Notes: a model not told the origin generated them from the letters alone. A stretch of DNA of 43,447 nt from Desulfobulbaceae bacterium (GCA_011389815.1 JAABTP010000018.1:1-43447); one strand, 5' to 3'; counted from the first letter of the stretch, positions 16,080 through 24,756 are shown. Numbers and translations are program-made.

Positions 16080-17366
16080 ATGCCTGTCATTAAAATAGAA
16101 AACCTCTGGAAAGAGTATCGCCTTGGTGTCATAGGCCATGGAACATTAACTCATGATCTGCAGTCCTGGTGGGCTAAGGTGCGTGGAAAGGAAGATCCAA
16201 ATTCTAAAATCACCCCCATGCTGGCTGGGCAGGAAAAACAGATTGAGGGAGATCGGTTTTGGGCATTGCGTGATATCAACCTAGAGGTAAAGCAAGGTGA
16301 AATACTAGGTATTATCGGAAAGAATGGGGCTGGCAAATCAACGCTATTAAAAATTCTCTCCCGTGTGACTGCTCCTACCAAAGGGAATGTAAAAGTAAAA
16401 GGCAGGATTGCAAGCCTTCTGGAGGTTGGTACTGGTTTTCACCCTGAACTTACAGGGCGGGAAAATATTTTCATGAATGGCGCTATCCTTGGTATGTCAA
16501 AACAGGAAATTAAGGCTAAGCTTAATGAAATAGTTGATTTTTCAGGAGTTGAGGATTTTATAGATACACCGGTGAAACGGTACTCATCAGGAATGCATGT
16601 GCGTCTTGCTTTTGCTATTGCAGCGCATCTTGATCCCGAGATTTTGATTATCGATGAGGTGCTGGCGGTAGGTGATGCTGAATTTCAAAAGAAATGCTTG
16701 GGAAAAATGCAAGATGTCAGTAAGACAGGTCGAACAATATTGTTTGTGAGTCATCATATGGCAGCGATTGAAAAACTGTGCTCAAGATGCTTGGTAACAG
16801 CTTATGGCACAACTAGCTTTGATGGTGATGTTAAAGAGGCGATTAGCTTTTATCTCCGCTCAGCAGAACGGATATTTAATAGTAGAGTCTTGCCAGAAAA
16901 TATTAAACGTACCGGCAATAAAGAAATTGTCTTTACAGGTTGTGCTGTGGAGGATGAAAAAGGAAATCAGTTGGAAGCAGTTGCTTCAGGCAAATCAGTT
17001 ATACTTGCTTTTGATTATAAAATTAATAGCAACAAGCCTTCTTTAAAGAATGTTTGTTTAGGCTTCTCTATTCACGGAAGCCTCGGAGAGACACTCTCTA
17101 TCTTATACAGTGACTTTTCTGGTGTTACTTTTTCGGATATTCCTAAAAAAGGAACCTTTCGATGTCGTATTGAAGATTTTCCTTTTTCAGAGGGGAAATA
17201 CATGGTTGGAGCACGCTTGATGGTTGGAAGGATAGAGGCTGATTGGCCACATGAGCCGATTGGAAGTATAAATGTGCAGGCCGGAGATTTCTATGGTACG
17301 GGCAATGTACCTCATAGTGGTGTCGGTCCAGTATTACTTCGAGGAAGCTGGGAAAATTTAGCTTGA
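16080..17366 (+). CDS. wzt: ABC transporter ATP-binding protein with C-terminal glycan-binding domain (Wzt)
   Basis: 428 residues. The nucleotide-binding domain has Walker A GKNGAGKST (80-88), signature YSSGM (168-172), Walker B ILIIDE (188-193) and H-loop H225. Residues ~270-428 form an extra beta-sandwich like the Wzt C-terminal domain, which in Escherichia coli O8/O9a recognises the modification capping the non-reducing end of the O-antigen. That implies an exported glycan ending in a specific cap and suggests one of the methyltransferases or glycosyltransferases just downstream makes it (inference). The spacer before the gene repeats a 20-base AT-rich pattern found upstream of wzm. Confidence 0.93.
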   Translation: MPVIKIENLWKEYRLGVIGHGTLTHDLQSWWAKVRGKEDPNSKITPMLAGQEKQIEGDRFWALRDINLEVKQGEILGIIGKNGAGKSTLLKILSRVTAPTKGNVKVKGRIASLLEVGTGFHPELTGRENIFMNGAILGMSKQEIKAKLNEIVDFSGVEDFIDTPVKRYSSGMHVRLAFAIAAHLDPEILIIDEVLAVGDAEFQKKCLGKMQDVSKTGRTILFVSHHMAAIEKLCSRCLVTAYGTTSFDGDVKEAISFYLRSAERIFNSRVLPENIKRTGNKEIVFTGCAVEDEKGNQLEAVASGKSVILAFDYKINSNKPSLKNVCLGFSIHGSLGETLSILYSDFSGVTFSDIPKKGTFRCRIEDFPFSEGKYMVGARLMVGRIEADWPHEPIGSINVQAGDFYGTGNVPHSGVGPVLLRGSWENLA

Positions 17367-17379
17367 AAAGTTGAGATCC

Positions 17380-18150
17380 ATGATGAAATCATTAAGTATT
17401 GATAGGTTTATATCCCGTATCAAGAAAGCTGTGGCTATTTTCCTGTTTCCAAATAATTACCGTATTTATGATAAAAAAATATTTGGTTATCATAATTTGT
17501 CCTTTTCTCAGGAAGGGGAGGATATGATTCTTTCTCGACTCTTTGAAGGAAAAAATAAGGAAGGGTTTTACGTTGATGTCGGTGCACATCACCCGCAGAG
17601 GTTTTCGAATACGTATTATTTCTATCTGAGAGGGTGGCGGGGTATAAATATTGATCCTCTACCTGGAAGCATGAAGAAATTTAAAGATATAAGACCATTT
17701 GATATCAACATTGAATGTGCAATATATGAAAACGAAGAAGAATTAATATATTACCAGTTCAATGAACCGGCACTGAATACTTTCACAAAGGAGTTAGCAG
17801 ATCAAAGGGGCACTATGGAGCAATATCATGTAGTAGATCAAAAAAAGGTATTGTGTCGTCGTTTAGAGGATATTTTAGATGAGTATATGCCTCAGGGGCA
17901 ATATATTGATTTTTTAAGTGTGGATGTTGAGGGATTTGATTTAGGAGTACTTCGTTCTAATAATTGGGATAAATATAGACCTTATGTAATATTAGTTGAA
18001 GATCTAGAGGAAAGAGTAATTAATAAACAACTAGATTCTCCTGTTAATAGTTACTTGCAAATTCAAGGCTATGATTTGTATGCCAAAGCCCTGAATACAC
18101 TTTTTTTCGTTATGAAGGATGAGCAACTGTTAAAAGGACAAAAGAATTGA
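17380..18150 (+). CDS. FkbM-family SAM-dependent methyltransferase
   Basis: 256 residues from ATG 17380 (TTG 17371 and ATG 17383 are possible too). FSQEGEDMILSRLF (42-55) and the SAM-binding stretch GFYVDVGAHHPQRFSNT (62-78) are typical FkbM/Methyltransf_21 features, and SVDVEGFDLGVL is the later acidic motif. FkbM enzymes O-methylate hydroxyls of sugars or polyketides. Its place directly after wzt makes it a good candidate for the terminal cap that the Wzt C-terminal domain would bind. The stop overlaps the next start (TTGA, 18147-18150). AT-rich codon use. Confidence 0.85.
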   Translation: MMKSLSIDRFISRIKKAVAIFLFPNNYRIYDKKIFGYHNLSFSQEGEDMILSRLFEGKNKEGFYVDVGAHHPQRFSNTYYFYLRGWRGINIDPLPGSMKKFKDIRPFDINIECAIYENEEELIYYQFNEPALNTFTKELADQRGTMEQYHVVDQKKVLCRRLEDILDEYMPQGQYIDFLSVDVEGFDLGVLRSNNWDKYRPYVILVEDLEERVINKQLDSPVNSYLQIQGYDLYAKALNTLFFVMKDEQLLKGQKN

Positions 18151-19082
18151 ATTCTCCATTGCTTTTTTTAGTATTTAACCGACCAGGCACAACAAAACGA
18201 GTTTTTGAAGCAATACGACAAGTCCAGCCTTCAAGGCTGTATATTGCTGCAGACGGTGCTCGCCCTGAGAAAGCAGGGGAAGACGCAAGAGTTCAGGAAG
18301 TACGCTCTATTGTAACTAATATTGATTGGGACTGTGAGGTGAAAACCCTTTTTCGCGATAAAAACCTAGGCTGTAAGATGGCTGTCAGCAGTGCGATAAC
18401 TTGGTTTTTTGAACATGAGGAAGAAGGAATAATACTTGAGGATGATTGTGTACCTGACCCTAGTTTTTTTCCTTTTTGTCAGGAACTGTTAGAGAAGTAT
18501 CGATATGACACTAGGATCATGATGATATCAGGAAATAATTTTCAGGGTGGTCAAAAGAGGACTGGTGAAAGTTATTATTTTTCACGTTTTCCACATGTTT
18601 GGGGCTGGGCTACATGGAAAAGGGCTTGGAAATACTGGGATGGAGATCTTGGAAAATGGCCAGCAATAAAAGCAAAGGGATATTTGACCGATATTTTTGG
18701 CGGTGATATAAATGTCGTTCAGTTCTGGCATGGTATATTTGAACGAATGCATAATAAAGAAATTGATACTTGGGATTTTCCCTGGGTTTTTGCTTGTTTA
18801 ACCCAGAGTGGGTTTACAATCCTACCAAGTACAAATCTTGTTTCAAATATTGGTTTTGGGGATGGTGCTACGCATACTAAAAATGATAAAGATTCTGCAT
18901 CATGTATTAATCAGTCTAAGATTGAGTTTCCCTTAAAGCATCCTGAAATCGTAATCCGAGATCAAATCGCTGATAAATATACAGAGGCTAATCACTTCAA
19001 TATCCCGACTGAAAGCATATTGAGTTTGGTCAGAAAATTAGGCGTTATTCTAATAAATCGAATTCTTAAGAAAAATTGTTAA
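18147..19082 (+). CDS. GT-A fold glycosyltransferase (HlpA-like)
   Basis: 311 residues from a TTG start coupled to the preceding stop. The N-terminus LLFLVFNRPGTTKRVFEAI and the acidic EDD motif (98-100, within IILEDDCVPDP) define a GT-A nucleotide-sugar transferase; HVWGWATWKRAWKYWD near 150 is typical of the group often annotated hemolytic-protein HlpA-like. It transfers a sugar from a nucleotide donor to the growing glycan in the cytoplasm. The donor is unknown. AAAGGA about 10 bases before the TTG supports this start. Confidence 0.75.
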   Translation: MNSPLLFLVFNRPGTTKRVFEAIRQVQPSRLYIAADGARPEKAGEDARVQEVRSIVTNIDWDCEVKTLFRDKNLGCKMAVSSAITWFFEHEEEGIILEDDCVPDPSFFPFCQELLEKYRYDTRIMMISGNNFQGGQKRTGESYYFSRFPHVWGWATWKRAWKYWDGDLGKWPAIKAKGYLTDIFGGDINVVQFWHGIFERMHNKEIDTWDFPWVFACLTQSGFTILPSTNLVSNIGFGDGATHTKNDKDSASCINQSKIEFPLKHPEIVIRDQIADKYTEANHFNIPTESILSLVRKLGVILINRILKKNC

Positions 19083-19159
19083 AAAAGTGACGAGTTTTGG
19101 GTTGACATTTCGAGCTTATCCCAACGCTGTGGATTCTCCAATTCCAGCTTAAACATTAT

Positions 19160-19182
19160 ATTTCAATAACAAATATTGAAAT
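19160..19182. promoter_or_regulatory. Perfect 9-bp inverted repeat before a methyltransferase gene
   Basis: ATTTCAATA (19160-19168), loop ACAAA, then TATTGAAAT (19174-19182). It ends 15 bases before ATG 19198, where it could act as an operator or as an mRNA hairpin next to the ribosome binding region. No T-run follows, so it is not a standard terminator. Confidence 0.4.
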
Positions 19183-19197
19183 TCATGGGTGAGATAG

Positions 19198-20055
19198 ATG
19201 GGGAGAGACTGTCTGATTTGCAATTGTAAGCAAGAGATGCTTTTTAGAACAAAAGTTCTTAATAAATACACTATATCATATTATAAATGTAATAATTGTA
19301 AATTTATTAATACTGAAGAACCTTTTTGGCTTGAGGAAGCCTATGGCGATGCTATTGCTTCTCTAGATATTGGGCTAGTGAGTCGTAATCGCAAGCTAGA
19401 GCCTATTGTTACTGATATAATATATCGATATTTTAATAAAAATGGTATATTTCTTGACTATGCTGGTGGATACGGTCTGTTTGTCAGAATTATGCGTGAT
19501 AATGGATTTGATTTTTTTCGGCATGATGTTTTTTGTCAGAATTTGTTCGCTCAATTTTTTGATATTGAGAATTTTATGCAAGATTCAAAATTTGAGTTGA
19601 TTACCGCCTTTGAGTTTCTTGAACATTGTAAGGATCCCTTATCTGAAATGACCAGACTATTGTCAATGTCTGATTCAGTACTTTTTTCTACGTCACTTCA
19701 TAAAAAAAACATAACTTCAGTAAACGATTGGTGGTATTTTGTGCCTGAAACCGGGCAACATATCTCATTCTTTTCTATAGAAACCCTGGAGAATATGGCA
19801 CGGAGTTTAGCCGTACAATTTTATACAAATGGGCATGATCTACATCTGTTTACAAGACAAAAGTATTATAATTTCTGTTTTCAAAAGAAATACAGAATAC
19901 TTGATGTCATAATAGAAAAAATTGTTTCTTATCTTGGGAAAAGGACCAAAAAAAACAGGCTAGAGCAGCAAAAATACTTTATTGGGAAAGATTATCAATA
20001 TGTCAAAAAAATACTTGGTAACCAAAAAAGTAAAAATTCTTCCAATGAAAAGTGA
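19198..20055 (+). CDS. Zinc-finger class I SAM-dependent methyltransferase
   Basis: 285 residues. The N-terminus has two cysteine pairs, C5-x2-C8 and C31-x2-C34, forming a probable zinc finger as in many sugar C- or O-methyltransferases. A SAM-binding loop follows (IFLDYAGGYGLFVRIM near residue 84), then ITAFEFLEHCKDP, the post-loop acidic motif of class I enzymes. The C-terminal tail is Lys-rich. A role in methylating a glycan sugar is inferred from location. The gene ends 12 bases before the second MITE-like repeat, so that element lies at the edge of the exporter module. Confidence 0.75.
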   Translation: MGRDCLICNCKQEMLFRTKVLNKYTISYYKCNNCKFINTEEPFWLEEAYGDAIASLDIGLVSRNRKLEPIVTDIIYRYFNKNGIFLDYAGGYGLFVRIMRDNGFDFFRHDVFCQNLFAQFFDIENFMQDSKFELITAFEFLEHCKDPLSEMTRLLSMSDSVLFSTSLHKKNITSVNDWWYFVPETGQHISFFSIETLENMARSLAVQFYTNGHDLHLFTRQKYYNFCFQKKYRILDVIIEKIVSYLGKRTKKNRLEQQKYFIGKDYQYVKKILGNQKSKNSSNEK

Positions 20056-20067
20056 ATTAAAACCTAT

Positions 20068-20182
20068 AAAGGGTGTTGAAACGATAGTAATATAATAACG
20101 ATAAATCAATTAGTGGTTTTTAAGTGAAGTGCTTATACTGTTGATCTTTCGTTTGAAATAACACTTCGTTTCAGCATCCTTT
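20068..20182. repeat. MITE-like palindromic repeat, copy 2
   Basis: Begins AAAGGGTGTTGAAACGA and ends TCGTTTCAGCATCCTTT, 17-bp inverted ends with two mismatches, matching the ends of the copy at 14991-15106. The interior also folds (ACGATAAATCAA against TTGATCTTTCGT, imperfect) but has diverged from copy 1. The two copies bracket the wzm-wzt-methyltransferase module in the same orientation of the landmark ACGATAAAT motif. Confidence 0.7.
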
Positions 20183-20235
20183 AAAACAAAGTATTAGTGG
20201 GTGAGCACCAGAATTTGTTTATTTCATCGTAGAAA

Positions 20236-20555
20236 ACCACCCCCTCTGGGGGTGGTCAGAGTTCAACGGCTCTGCCGGTTGAACAGCCATTTTTGGCAAA
20301 GGTGCCGGTTATGATAGAAAATACATTTTTATTAACCGATCAATCTTGAGTGTATCCCGTGGTATGTCGGCGAGATAGATGCCTCAGTTATGCATGGTGC
20401 GTAAAGCTGTTTGCAGGCTCAAGGTCCTATACGGCAACGGTTCAAGATGGTTAAGTTTCCTGATGCTAATTTTGTCAGTGTGGGTGTTCTGAAAACGGGA
20501 GCAAAGTAGACAAATGCCCTCTGGGCTTAACCAATACCACCCCCTCTGGGGGTGG
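20236..20555. repeat. Segment bounded by two identical 20-base hairpins (possible IS200/IS605-like remnant)
   Basis: ACCACCCCC-TCT-GGGGGTGG occurs at 20236-20255 (one further T at 20256 extends the stem) and again at 20536-20555, exactly 300 bases apart. Just inside the left copy is a further hairpin, GTTCAAC-GGC-TCT-GCC-GGTTGAAC (20260-20284). Subterminal hairpins at both ends are a feature of IS200/IS605-type elements and their non-autonomous derivatives, but no TnpA or TnpB coding sequence remains. Paired terminators or a structured RNA are alternatives. Confidence 0.4.
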
Positions 20556-20662
20556 ATTCTTTATTTCAATCTAAATTTTGTTTTTTTTACCATGGGCAGG
20601 CATTGCAAAATATTATCTATAAAAATCGCTGATGAAGTCACAAAAATAGTGATAGGAAAGTT

Positions 20663-21808
20663 ATGAATATTCTGTACGATCATCAAATCTTTATGCTGCA
20701 AAGATTTGGGGGGATCTCAAGATATTACTTTGAACTTCTGCAAGCTGCGGATAAGTTATATCGTCCATCTGTTGAAGTAAGGTATCACATCAATCATTAT
20801 ATTGAGGATATCAAAAAATCAGAGAGTTATCCCTGGAATTGTGAAGAATCATTTGGTGGAAGATCTTTTACGGGAAAAGGAATATTTTGTCGTTTTTTAG
20901 AGAGATTTACTGGGGGTACTGATCCATGGAAAGAAAATTGTTTACAAATTAAAAAGGCGTTACATAATGAGAAGATTCATGTTTTTCATCCAACTTATTA
21001 TAATGATTACTATTTTAACTGGATAGGTGAGATTCCATCTGTTATAACAGTTTATGATATGATCCATGAACTGTTTCCAGATAATTTCATGGATGATTTC
21101 TCAACAGTAGAATTAAAAAAGAGAGCAATATTTAAAGCAAAACATATAATTGCTATTTCGGAAAATACAAAAAAAGATATTGTTGAGATTTATGGAATAC
21201 CAGAAGAAAAAATTTCTGTAATTCATCTGGCCAGCAACTTAAATTGTTATCAATCAGGTAAACCACCAGCCCCTGTTGCTGAACGTTATATTCTTTATGT
21301 GGGGATGAGGTCAGGGTATAAAAATTTTTATTTCTTTTTACGTGCTGTTGCAGACTTGTTGAAAACTGATGAATCGTTGCACTTGGTTTGCACTGGGAAC
21401 CCATTTGATAAAAAAGAGATGTGGTTTATAGATTCGTTGGGTATTAGACGTGAACAAATTTTACAATTATTTGTAAGTGATGACGATCTTGCATATCTGT
21501 ATAAAAATGCTTTGTTATTTGCTTTTCCATCTTTATATGAAGGTTTTGGGCTACCAGTACTTGAAGCTTTTCAATATGGATGCCCAACTGTTTTAAGCAG
21601 AACTGGATCATTACCCGAAGTTGGTGGCGATGCTGCATTGTATTATGATCCAAAAAGCATAGGTGAGATTAGAGAAACGGTTAAAAATGTTATTTATAAT
21701 GAACAGTTGAGAAATAGCTACATTCAAAAAGGATACTCCCGGTTGAAGGCTTTTTCATGGGATAAAACCCGAAAGAAAACTGCGGAAGTATACGAAAAAA
21801 TTTTGTGA
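20663..21808 (+). CDS. Glycosyltransferase family 4
   Basis: 381 residues with a GT-B layout. RFGGISRYYFEL (14-24) is the acceptor-side glycine loop, ILYVGMRSGYKNF starts the donor domain, and EGFGLPVLE at 293-301 is the E-x7-E motif that binds the nucleotide sugar. Relatives are frequently mannosyl- or rhamnosyltransferases, but the donor cannot be assigned. It is preceded by 600 bases of repeats and followed by 282 bases without a gene, so it may be a single-gene unit. AT-rich codon use matches the neighbours on its left. Confidence 0.85.
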   Translation: MNILYDHQIFMLQRFGGISRYYFELLQAADKLYRPSVEVRYHINHYIEDIKKSESYPWNCEESFGGRSFTGKGIFCRFLERFTGGTDPWKENCLQIKKALHNEKIHVFHPTYYNDYYFNWIGEIPSVITVYDMIHELFPDNFMDDFSTVELKKRAIFKAKHIIAISENTKKDIVEIYGIPEEKISVIHLASNLNCYQSGKPPAPVAERYILYVGMRSGYKNFYFFLRAVADLLKTDESLHLVCTGNPFDKKEMWFIDSLGIRREQILQLFVSDDDLAYLYKNALLFAFPSLYEGFGLPVLEAFQYGCPTVLSRTGSLPEVGGDAALYYDPKSIGEIRETVKNVIYNEQLRNSYIQKGYSRLKAFSWDKTRKKTAEVYEKIL

Positions 21809-22090
21809 TAAATGGTGTGTGTACAGTGGGTAAATAGGCCTGCCAGTGTAAGCCGGAAAAAAGTTCGGATTTGAGGTCACTGAATTCGGAAAAAGCCCGC
21901 GATAGCCTGTGCAATTACCTGATGTTGCAGTTTGTCTTGCCTTAAGTTGATAGCTCTTTTTACGAAACCGTCATAAATGTGTTGAGAGGATTTTTTAGAA
22001 CGGCTTATTTTCTGGCATGAATTATTTTCTGTGTAGGGCCAAGATCAAATTTTAATGTTGATATTTCATTAAGAGAAAGGATGCAATTGA

Positions 22091-22840
22091 ATGAAAAGAC
22101 AGGTTTTTCTAATATTAGATAGGTTGCTTCGGGCTCGTGGCATGAAAATTGTTTCTCGTGATGAGCCAAGTAAATGGTCTATGAGGCAGGCATTGATTCG
22201 TGCTTCTCAGCTTAAAAAACCTATATCGACGGTTGTTGATATCGGAGCATCTAATGGGAAATGGACCCAGATGGCCATGGAGGCAATTCCAGCGCAGTGT
22301 TTTTTTGCCATCGAACCATTAGAAGAGCGCAAGGTTGAGCTTGAATTGCTTAAGCAGCGCGATGCACGTTTTGGCTACGCTTTATGTGTTGCCGGGGCTG
22401 CCAGGGGCGAGGTTGAAATGACGGTGACGGAAGATCTGGATGGAAGTACAGTTGGCGGCGACCGTGGGACGGTCAGGCGAGTAGCTGTGCAGACGCTGGA
22501 TCAGTTGATTGCTGAACAAAAATGCCCGGCTCCCTATTTGTTGAAATTTGATACGCACGGCTATGAGGTATCGATTTTAGAGGGGGCTTCCAAAACACTG
22601 GCAAACACGAATGTGATTGTTATGGAGACATATAATTATAATCTTACAGAAGATACCCTGCGTTTTCACGAGATGTGTGCGTATTTGGAAGAATTGGGCT
22701 TTCGGTGCTATGACATGGCTGAGCCGAGGCTCCGCAAATACGACTCCACTTTATGGCAGATGGATTTGTTTTTTGCGAAGGTTGATTCCGGATTATTTGA
22801 ATATACTGGATATGCACCCGCTATGGACAAGGAGTGCTGA
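22091..22840 (+). CDS. FkbM-family SAM-dependent methyltransferase
   Basis: 249 residues. TVVDIGASNGKWTQMAME (47-64) is the SAM-binding region and LLKFDTHGYEVSILEGA near 155-170 is the conserved FkbM segment with catalytic-site acidic and histidine residues. It is the second FkbM-type gene in the window but is not close to the one after wzt, and its GC content is higher. O-methylation of a sugar hydroxyl is the likely reaction. A 40-codon fragment follows after two bases. Confidence 0.85.
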   Translation: MKRQVFLILDRLLRARGMKIVSRDEPSKWSMRQALIRASQLKKPISTVVDIGASNGKWTQMAMEAIPAQCFFAIEPLEERKVELELLKQRDARFGYALCVAGAARGEVEMTVTEDLDGSTVGGDRGTVRRVAVQTLDQLIAEQKCPAPYLLKFDTHGYEVSILEGASKTLANTNVIVMETYNYNLTEDTLRFHEMCAYLEELGFRCYDMAEPRLRKYDSTLWQMDLFFAKVDSGLFEYTGYAPAMDKEC

Positions 22841-22842
22841 TA

Positions 22843-22965
22843 TTGAAAAACAAGGTTTCAAACAATGATTTTGTGGCGATGAATCGTGAGAACTTGCTGG
22901 AGCAGCTTCGTGATCTTCATCCTTGGCCGAAAAAACGTCCAACGCTTAAGCCTATCGGTGAGTAG
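22843..22965 (+). pseudogene. 40-codon ORF, probable remnant of a truncated gene
   Basis: TTG 22843 to TAG 22965 encodes a peptide with FVAMNRENLLEQLRDLHPWP, a charged amphipathic stretch that looks like a genuine protein N-terminus. It starts two bases after the methyltransferase stop, as co-transcribed genes do, but ends abruptly; the following 79 bases have no clear continuation. A degraded glycan-modifying gene is the simplest reading. No family is recognised. Confidence 0.3.
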
Positions 22966-23044
22966 TGGGGGTGAAGATGCCTGCCGCCATGGTCGAGTTG
23001 TGGGGTATAAAAATGCTGTTCGGAAAAGATAATGCAGGCTAAAT

Positions 23045-23923
23045 ATGTTTAATGCACCTCTCATAAGCATTGTTACACCATCTTTTAATCAGGGCCAATG
23101 GCTTGATTATGCTATGTGTTCGCTTCTTGACCAAGAGTATCCAAACCTTGAATATATTGTTATTGATGGTGGTTCTGCTGATGAAAGCAAAGACGTAATA
23201 CGTAGACATGCTTCGCGATTGGCATATTGGTGCAGCGAGCAGGATAAAGGACAATATGACGCTGTTGAAAAAGGTTTCCGGCATTCTACCGGAGAAATCA
23301 TGGCTTGGCTGAATGCAGACGACATGTATTTCCCGTGGACTCTTCAGGTTGTCGGAGAGGTTTTTGCGTTGTTTCCTGAAGTGGAGTGGTTAATCAGTCT
23401 TAATCCGGGAAGCTTTAACGAGCGCGGTGTGCTAAGCGGTTCGAATGCTCGTATGGGGTATTGTAAGGATCTTTTTAAGCGTGGCTTCTATCTGCGACTT
23501 GACAGCAATTCTGCAGGTCGTTTTATTCAACAGGAATCTGTTTTCTGGAGGCGCAGTCTCTGGGAGCGTAGCGGGGCCCATTTGTCTCGACGCTATGAGC
23601 TTGCGGGAGATTTCGAGCTTTGGGCGCGTTTTTTTCAACATGCACAACCATGGGGCATCAAGGCCATGCTTGCAGGTTTCCGAAGGCACAGTGAACAACG
23701 CTCCCAGCAACAGAGAACCCAATATTTGGCTGAAGTTTTCAAAATATTGTCAGAGTATGGTGGAACCGTAGAGCCCAGATGGATTTCGATGTTGCGAAAA
23801 AATTCTATTGTTCAGAGATTTCCTTTCGCCGAACAGCTTGGTTTGTCCTTTAAGGCTGCAAACATTAAGTGGTCCGCAGAGGAAAAGACATGGGTACAGC
23901 AACGTAGATATATATGTCAGTGA
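23045..23923 (+). CDS. Glycosyltransferase family 2
   Basis: 292 residues. SIVTPSFNQGQWL (8-20) is the GT-A N-terminal strand, DGGSADES (41-48) follows, and NADD (90-93) carries the DxD-like metal and nucleotide site. EQDKGQYDAVEKGF is typical of GT2 enzymes of O-antigen loci, with a tryptophan-rich C-terminal half. It overlaps the next GT2 gene by 10 bases, so the two probably act in sequence on the same intermediate. Confidence 0.88.
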   Translation: MFNAPLISIVTPSFNQGQWLDYAMCSLLDQEYPNLEYIVIDGGSADESKDVIRRHASRLAYWCSEQDKGQYDAVEKGFRHSTGEIMAWLNADDMYFPWTLQVVGEVFALFPEVEWLISLNPGSFNERGVLSGSNARMGYCKDLFKRGFYLRLDSNSAGRFIQQESVFWRRSLWERSGAHLSRRYELAGDFELWARFFQHAQPWGIKAMLAGFRRHSEQRSQQQRTQYLAEVFKILSEYGGTVEPRWISMLRKNSIVQRFPFAEQLGLSFKAANIKWSAEEKTWVQQRRYICQ

Positions 23924-24756
23924 AGATTTGGGCGTTGACAACTTGCTTCAATCGGCGTGTTATAACGCTTCGGTGTCTAAAATCACTATATGCAGCAGCG
24001 GACAAAGCCCAGTGCCAGCTTTCTGTTTGTTTGGTCGATGACGGTTCTACCGATGGTACAACGGACGCAGTTCAAAATGAATATCCAGAGATTACAGTAC
24101 TTAGGGGTGACGGATCTTTATTTTGGGCAGGTGGAATGCGATTCGGATGGAATGAATTTGTGAAACATCAATTTGTTGATCAATTACTGGTTTTTAACGA
24201 TGATATTTGCTTTTTTGATCAAGCACTCTTGCAGTTGATTCAGACAACAAAAGATCTTCGGAACGCAGGAATAACCTGTACAGCTATAGCGGGCGCATTC
24301 CGTGACCCTGTGACTGGGACGACGACCTATGGTGCGGTAAAGCGAATCCACCTTTGGAAGTCTTTTAAGTTTGAACGGCTTGACCCCAAAGACAAAGTAG
24401 TCGCCGCTGACACTTTGAACATGAACCTGGCGCTAATATCAAAGGAAGCATTGCAGAAAATCGGCTTTTTGTCGCCCCATTATGTTCATAGCAAAGCGGA
24501 CTTTGATTTTGGTTTCCGCTTAAAAGCGGCAGGTGGCAAGGTGCTATTGGCTCCAGGCCATATGGGGGAATGCCGTCGCAATTCAAAAAGTGGAAGATCA
24601 ACCGAAGCTGGGCTCTCCATACGTCAACGTGCAAAAAGATTATTTTCAATAAAAGAACACCCTTTTATTGAAACATTTTATTACTATCGAAAATATGCAG
24701 GTCCACTATGGGCTGTTCTCCTGGCAAAAAAATACTTCAACAGGCTTTTTAGGTAA
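23914..24756 (+). CDS. Glycosyltransferase family 2 (rhamnosyltransferase-like)
   Basis: 280 residues. ALTTCFNRRVITLRCL opens the GT-A domain, VDDGSTDGT is at 41-49 and FNDD (94-97) is the metal-binding motif. GSLFWAGGMRFGW resembles dTDP-rhamnose-type GT2 enzymes. The C-terminus ends with a basic RQRAKRLF and hydrophobic tail that may bind the membrane. It overlaps the upstream GT2. The rhamnosyl donor is an analogy; no dTDP-rhamnose (rml) genes are in this window. Confidence 0.82.
   Translation: MSVKIWALTTCFNRRVITLRCLKSLYAAADKAQCQLSVCLVDDGSTDGTTDAVQNEYPEITVLRGDGSLFWAGGMRFGWNEFVKHQFVDQLLVFNDDICFFDQALLQLIQTTKDLRNAGITCTAIAGAFRDPVTGTTTYGAVKRIHLWKSFKFERLDPKDKVVAADTLNMNLALISKEALQKIGFLSPHYVHSKADFDFGFRLKAAGGKVLLAPGHMGECRRNSKSGRSTEAGLSIRQRAKRLFSIKEHPFIETFYYYRKYAGPLWAVLLAKKYFNRLFR

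Larger units (their letters stand above)
20056..20662. other. 607-bp intergenic region with two repeat structures; no gene recognised
   Basis: Contains the second copy of the ~115-bp palindromic repeat (20068-20182) and then a segment bounded by two identical GC-rich hairpins (20236-20256 and 20536-20555). Reading frames in between are interrupted by stops on both strands. AGGAAAG just upstream of 20663 serves the next gene. Confidence 0.5.

Noticed and set aside
20236-20555. Group II intron
   Set aside because: No domain V-like hairpin with the conserved catalytic triad, no reverse transcriptase and no GUGYG start.
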